A stretch of 64,000 bases of DNA from Auanema rhodensis (Eukaryota > Nematoda > Chromadorea > Rhabditida > Rhabditidae), in assembly GCA_964057225.1 (NCBI GenBank), contig OZ059900.1, positions 15,019,638 through 15,083,637 on the forward strand, in the 5' to 3' direction. Position numbers and translations under genes: made by a program. How positions within the stretch are numbered: position 1 is the stretch's first letter; each line of letters opens with the position of its first letter. Below are positions 60,124 to 64,000 of the stretch, piece by piece. A model generated the notes under the pieces. That model worked only from the letters and a program-made list of their open reading frames with translations. It did not search any database and was not told the DNA's origin.

Positions 60124-60489
60124 TTGAATTTGCACTTAGAAACTTTCATTAAGAGTGTGAGTTTGAATTATAGTAGAAAAATGAAACACTGTCTCTAACA
60201 TATCTTGATTTATGGCCTACTTTACTCAAAGAGCTAATTGAAGTTTGGTGTTAAAATGAACAATTGATTAACGCTGACGTTTCAATTTTTTTCATCGTAA
60301 TTGAGATAGAACATTTAAATTAAATGGAAGTGTTTAAAAATTTAGAAAAAATCACAAGCTCAAATCACTTTTGAAAAAACAGAAAGTTTAAAACAACCTT
60401 TTTTCTAATAATTATCTTTTTTATCCGACTTTTGGAAGTAAACAAAAATAGCATAACATTCAATAACGATGAATCAGAACAAAAACATT

Positions 60490-60561
60490 CTCCCCGGCCG
60501 GGAATTGAACCCGGGTCTCGCATGTGACAGACGCGGATACTCACCACTATACTACCGAGGA
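60490..60561 (-). tRNA. tRNA-Asp-GTC: tRNA-Asp (anticodon GUC), copy 82
   Basis: Consensus tRNA. 3' flank class T; T5 terminator at 60481-60485. Confidence 0.97.
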
Positions 60562-60927
60562 TTGAATTTGCACTTAGAAACTTTCATTAAGAGTGTGAGT
60601 TTGAATTATAGTAGAAAAATGAAACACTGTCTCTAACATATCTTGATTTATGGCCTACTTTACTCAAAGAGCTAATGGAAGTTTGGTGTTAGAATGAAGA
60701 ATTGATTAACGCTGACGTTTCAATTTTTTTCATCGTACTTGAGATAGAACATTTAAATTAAATGGAAATGTTTAAAAATTTAGAAAAAATCACAAGCTCA
60801 AATCACTTTTGAAAAAACAGAAAGTTTAAAACAACTTTTTTTCTAATAATTATCTTTTTTATCCGACTTTTGTAAAAAAACAAAAATAGCATAACATTCA
60901 ATAACGATGAATCAGAACAAAAACATT

Positions 60928-60999
60928 CTCCCCGGCCGGGAATTGAACCCGGGTCTCGCATGTGACAGACGCGGATACTCACCACTATACTACCGAGGA
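60928..60999 (-). tRNA. tRNA-Asp-GTC: tRNA-Asp (anticodon GUC), copy 83
   Basis: Consensus tRNA. 3' flank class Y with GAAGAATTG; T5 terminator at 60919-60923. Confidence 0.97.
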
Positions 61000-61365
61000 T
61001 TGAATTTGCACTTAGAAACTTTCATTAAGAGTGTGAGTTTGAATTATAGTAGAAAAATGAAACACTGTCTCTAACATATCTTGATTTATGGCCTACTTTA
61101 CTCAAAGAGCTAATTGAAGTTTGGTGTTAGAATGAACAATTGATTAACGCTGACGTTTCAATTTTTTTCATCGTAATTGAGATAGAACATTCAAATTAAA
61201 TAGAAATGTTTAAAAATTTAGAAAAAATCACAAGCTCAAATCACTTTTGAAAAAACAGAAAGTTTAAAACAACCTTTTTTCTAATAATTATCTTTTTTAT
61301 CCGACTTTTGTAAAAAAACAAAAATAGCATAACATTCAATAACGATGAATCAGAACAAAAACATT

Positions 61366-61437
61366 CTCCCCGGCCGGGAATTGAACCCGGGTCTCGCATG
61401 TGACAGACGCGGATACTCACCACTATACTACCGAGGA
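61366..61437 (-). tRNA. tRNA-Asp-GTC: tRNA-Asp (anticodon GUC), copy 84
   Basis: Consensus tRNA. 3' flank class Y; T5 terminator at 61357-61361. Confidence 0.97.
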
Positions 61438-61803
61438 TTGAATTTGCACTTAGAAACTTTCACTAAGAGTGTGAGTTTGAATTATAGTAGAAAAATGAAA
61501 CACTGTCTCTAACATATCTTGATTTATGGCCTACTTTACTCAAAGAGCTAATTGAAGTTTGGTGTTAAAATGAACAATTGATTAACGCTGACGTTTCAAT
61601 TTTTTTCATCGTAATTGAGATAGAACATTTAAATTAAATGGAAATGTTTAAAAATTTAGAAAAAATCACAAGCTCAAATCACTTTTGAAAAAACAGAAAG
61701 TTTAAAACAACCTTTTTTCTAATAATTATCTTTTTAATTCGACTTTTGGAAGAAAACAAAAATAGCATAACATTCAATAACGATGAATCAGAACAAAAAC
61801 ATT

Positions 61804-61875
61804 CTCCCCGGCCGGGAATTGAACCCGGGTCTCGCATGTGACAGACGCGGATACTCACCACTATACTACCGAGGA
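61804..61875 (-). tRNA. tRNA-Asp-GTC: tRNA-Asp (anticodon GUC), copy 85
   Basis: Consensus tRNA. 3' flank class S; T5 terminator at 61795-61799. Confidence 0.97.
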
Positions 61876-62241
61876 TTGAATTTGCACTTAGAAACTTTCA
61901 TTAAGAGTGTGAGTTTGAATTATAGTAGAAAAATGAAACACTGTCTCTAACATATCTTGATTTATGGCCTACTTTACTCAAAGAGCTAATTGAAGTTTGG
62001 TGTTAAAATGAACAATTGATTAACGCTGACGTTTCAATTTTTTTCATCGTTATTGAGATAGAACATTTAAATTAAATGGAAGTGTTTAAAAATTTAGAAA
62101 AAATCACAAGCTCAAATCACTTTTGAAAAAACAGAAAGTTTAAAACAACCTTTTTTCTAATAATTATCTTTTTAATTCGACTTTTGGAAGAAAACAAAAA
62201 TAGCATAACATTCAATAACGATGAATCAGAACAAAAACATT

Positions 62242-62313
62242 CTCCCCGGCCGGGAATTGAACCCGGGTCTCGCATGTGACAGACGCGGATACTCACCACT
62301 ATACTACCGAGGA
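62242..62313 (-). tRNA. tRNA-Asp-GTC: tRNA-Asp (anticodon GUC), copy 86
   Basis: Consensus tRNA. 3' flank class S with CGTTATTGAG; T5 terminator at 62233-62237. Confidence 0.97.
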
Positions 62314-62679
62314 TTGAATTTGCACTTAGAAACTTTCATTAAGAGTGTGAGTTCGAATTATAGTAGAAAAATGAAACACTGTCTCTAACATATCTTGATT
62401 TATGGCCTACTTTACTCAAAGAGCTAATTGAAGTTTGGTGTTAAAATGAACAATTGATTAACGCTGACGTTTCAATTTTTTTCATCGTAATTGAGATAGA
62501 ACATTTAAATTAAATGGAAGTGTTTAAAAATTTAGAAAAAATCACAAGCTCAAATCACTTTTGAAAAAACAGAAAGTTTAAAACAACCTTTTTTCTAATA
62601 ATTATCTTTTTTATCCGACTTTTGTAAAAAAACAAAAATAGCATAACATTCAATAACGATGAATCAGAACAAAAACATT

Positions 62680-62751
62680 CTCCCCGGCCGGGAATTGAAC
62701 CCGGGTCTCGCATGTGACAGACGCGGATACTCACCACTATACTACCGAGGA
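62680..62751 (-). tRNA. tRNA-Asp-GTC: tRNA-Asp (anticodon GUC), copy 87
   Basis: Consensus tRNA. 3' flank class Y; T5 terminator at 62671-62675. Confidence 0.97.
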
Positions 62752-63117
62752 TTGAATTTGCACTTAGAAACTTTCATTAAGAGTGTGAGTTTGAATTATA
62801 GTAGAAAAATGAAACACTGTCTCTAACATATCTTGATTTATGGCCTACTTTACTCAAAGAGCTAATTGAAGTTTGGTGTTAAAATGAACAATTGATTAAC
62901 GCTGACGTTTCAATTTTTTTCATCGTAATTGAGATAGAACATTTAAATTAAATGGAAGTGTTTAAAAATTTAGAAAAAATCACAAGCTCAAATCACTTTT
63001 GAAAAAACAGAAAGTTTAAAACAACCTTTTTTCTAATAATTATCTTTTTAATTCGACTTTTGGAAGAAAACAAAAATAGCATAACATTCAATAACGATGA
63101 ATCAGAACAAAAACATT

Positions 63118-63189
63118 CTCCCCGGCCGGGAATTGAACCCGGGTCTCGCATGTGACAGACGCGGATACTCACCACTATACTACCGAGGA
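63118..63189 (-). tRNA. tRNA-Asp-GTC: tRNA-Asp (anticodon GUC), copy 88
   Basis: Consensus tRNA. 3' flank class S; T5 terminator at 63109-63113. Confidence 0.97.
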
Positions 63190-63556
63190 TTGAATTTGCA
63201 CTTAGAAACTTTCACTAAGAGTGTGAGTTTGAATTATAGTAGAAAAATGAAACACTGTCTCTAACATATCTTGATTTATGGCCTACTTTACTCAAAGAGC
63301 TAATTGAAGTTTGGTGTTAGAATGAACAATTGATTAACGCTGACGTTTCAATTTTTTTCATCGTAATTGAGATAGAACATTTAAATTAAATGGAAATGTT
63401 TAACGACTTAGAAAAAAAACACAAGCTCAAATCACTTTTGAAAAAACAGAAAGTTTAAAACAACTTTTTTTCTAATAATTATCTTTTTTATCCGACTTTT
63501 GTAAAAAAACAAAAATAGCATAACATTCAATAACGATGAATCAGAACAAAAACATT

Positions 63557-63628
63557 CTCCCCGGCCGGGAATTGAACCCGGGTCTCGCATGTGACAGACG
63601 CGGATACTCACCACTATACTACCGAGGA
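63557..63628 (-). tRNA. tRNA-Asp-GTC: tRNA-Asp (anticodon GUC), copy 89, last complete copy
   Basis: Consensus tRNA in a 439-bp unit. 3' flank class Y with CAACTTTTTTT; T5 terminator at 63548-63552. Confidence 0.97.
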
Positions 63629-63995
63629 TTGAATTTGCACTTAGAAACTTTCACTAAGAGTGTGAGTTTGAATTATAGTAGAAAAATGAAACACTGTCTC
63701 TAACATATCTTGATTTATGGCCTACTTTACTCAAAGAGCTAATTGAAGTTTGGTGTTAGAATGAACAATTGATTAACGCTGACGTTTCAATTTTTTTCAT
63801 CGTAATTGAGATAGAACATTTAAATTAAATGGAAATGTTTAACGACTTAGAAAAAAAACACAAGCTCAAATCACTTTTGAAAAAACAGAAAGTTTAAAAC
63901 AACTTTTTTTCTAATAATTATCTTTTTTATCCGACTTTTGTAAAAAAACAAAAATAGCATAACATTCAATAACGATGAATCAGAACAAAAACATT

Positions 63996-64000
63996 CTCCC
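63996..64000 (-). tRNA. tRNA-Asp-GTC: tRNA-Asp copy 90, only its 3' end is in the window
   Basis: CTCCC at the last five positions, 439 bp after copy 89 and preceded by the usual T5 terminator, is the 3' end (G73 and part of the acceptor stem) of a further copy cut by the window edge. Confidence 0.85.

Larger units (their letters stand above)
25007..64000 (-). repeat. 438-bp tandem array, one tRNA-Asp(GUC) gene per unit
   Basis: Eighty-nine complete units plus a partial one, all in the same orientation. Each unit is a 72-nt tRNA gene and a spacer of about 366 bp in which I see no other gene. The deviating unit lengths are 437 bp (two, each from a 1-nt deletion in the tRNA T-loop) and 439 bp (from the ACGACTTAGAAAAAAAACAC spacer form). 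Every spacer has a near-perfect palindrome, CATTTAA-A-TTAAATG (25267-25281 in the first), and a second A5 run that would act as a backup Pol III terminator about 41 nt past each gene. A TATA-like CTATAATTC lies 42-50 bp upstream of each gene on the minus strand; its role is unproven. The array continues past the window. Confidence 0.98.
60124..64000. repeat. Second copy of the block at 52672-56548
   Basis: Same unit order and marks at offset 7452 bp, cut by the window end. Confidence 0.9.

Noticed and set aside
25007-64000. tRNA-derived SINE instead of tRNA genes
   Set aside because: The cloverleaf, G73 and immediate T-run terminator are intact, there is no A-rich tail or target-site duplication, and copies are strictly head-to-tail at a fixed period.
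25007-64000. CRISPR-like regular array
   Set aside because: Units are 438 bp and the intervening sequence is itself repeated, so there are no unique spacers; the content is eukaryotic.

Overview
The window is eukaryotic, AT-rich satellite DNA with no protein-coding gene that I can support. It consists of two unrelated tandem arrays that meet at one junction near 25,006. The organism is probably an invertebrate animal. The repeated tRNA has the animal-type tRNA-Asp layout (UCCUCGG acceptor, animal-type D-arm, discriminator G73). It has no encoded CCA, an internal A and B box, and a T-run RNA polymerase III terminator. I cannot name the species.

Region 1 (1-24838): a head-to-tail satellite with a 342-bp unit, 72 complete units plus a 213-bp partial one. 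Units are very similar. Lengths vary between 341 and 344 bp, mainly from a T6/T7/T8 run and a 2-bp GT insertion. Shared rare variants show that blocks of several units were copied again within the array: 7-unit, 4-5 unit and roughly 9-unit blocks, and a recurring two-unit marker.

Region 2 (24839-25006): a 167-bp inverted fragment of the same satellite, making a foldback. Its far end abuts the 3' end of the first tRNA gene to within one base.

Region 3 (25007-64000): a head-to-tail array of a 438-bp unit (437-439 bp). Each unit holds one 72-nt tRNA-Asp(GUC) gene on the minus strand and a 366-bp spacer. There are 89 complete tRNA copies and the first 5 bases of a 90th. By eye, 78 copies are identical, nine carry one substitution and two carry a 1-nt T-loop deletion. 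All are transcribed toward the 342-bp satellite. Most have a T5 terminator four bases after the gene; nine have T4 and two have lost it.

Spacer classes used below refer to the flank on the low-coordinate side (the 3' side of the gene), read on the + strand. Y: ATCCGACTTTTGTAAAAAAAC. S: ATTCGACTTTTGGAAGAAAAC or close. T: ATCCGAC then GGAAGTAAAC. W: ATCCAAC then GTAAAAAAAC. H: ATCCGAC or ATCGGAC then GGAAGAAAAC. The order of these classes reveals 2-, 3- and larger multi-unit repeats, so unequal crossing-over or gene conversion has been active.

The most notable point is a satellite built around an apparently intact tRNA gene, with at least 89 copies of one isoacceptor in 39 kb, joined to a second satellite through an inverted fragment at the tRNA 3' end. 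Nothing in the window shows whether the copies are expressed.
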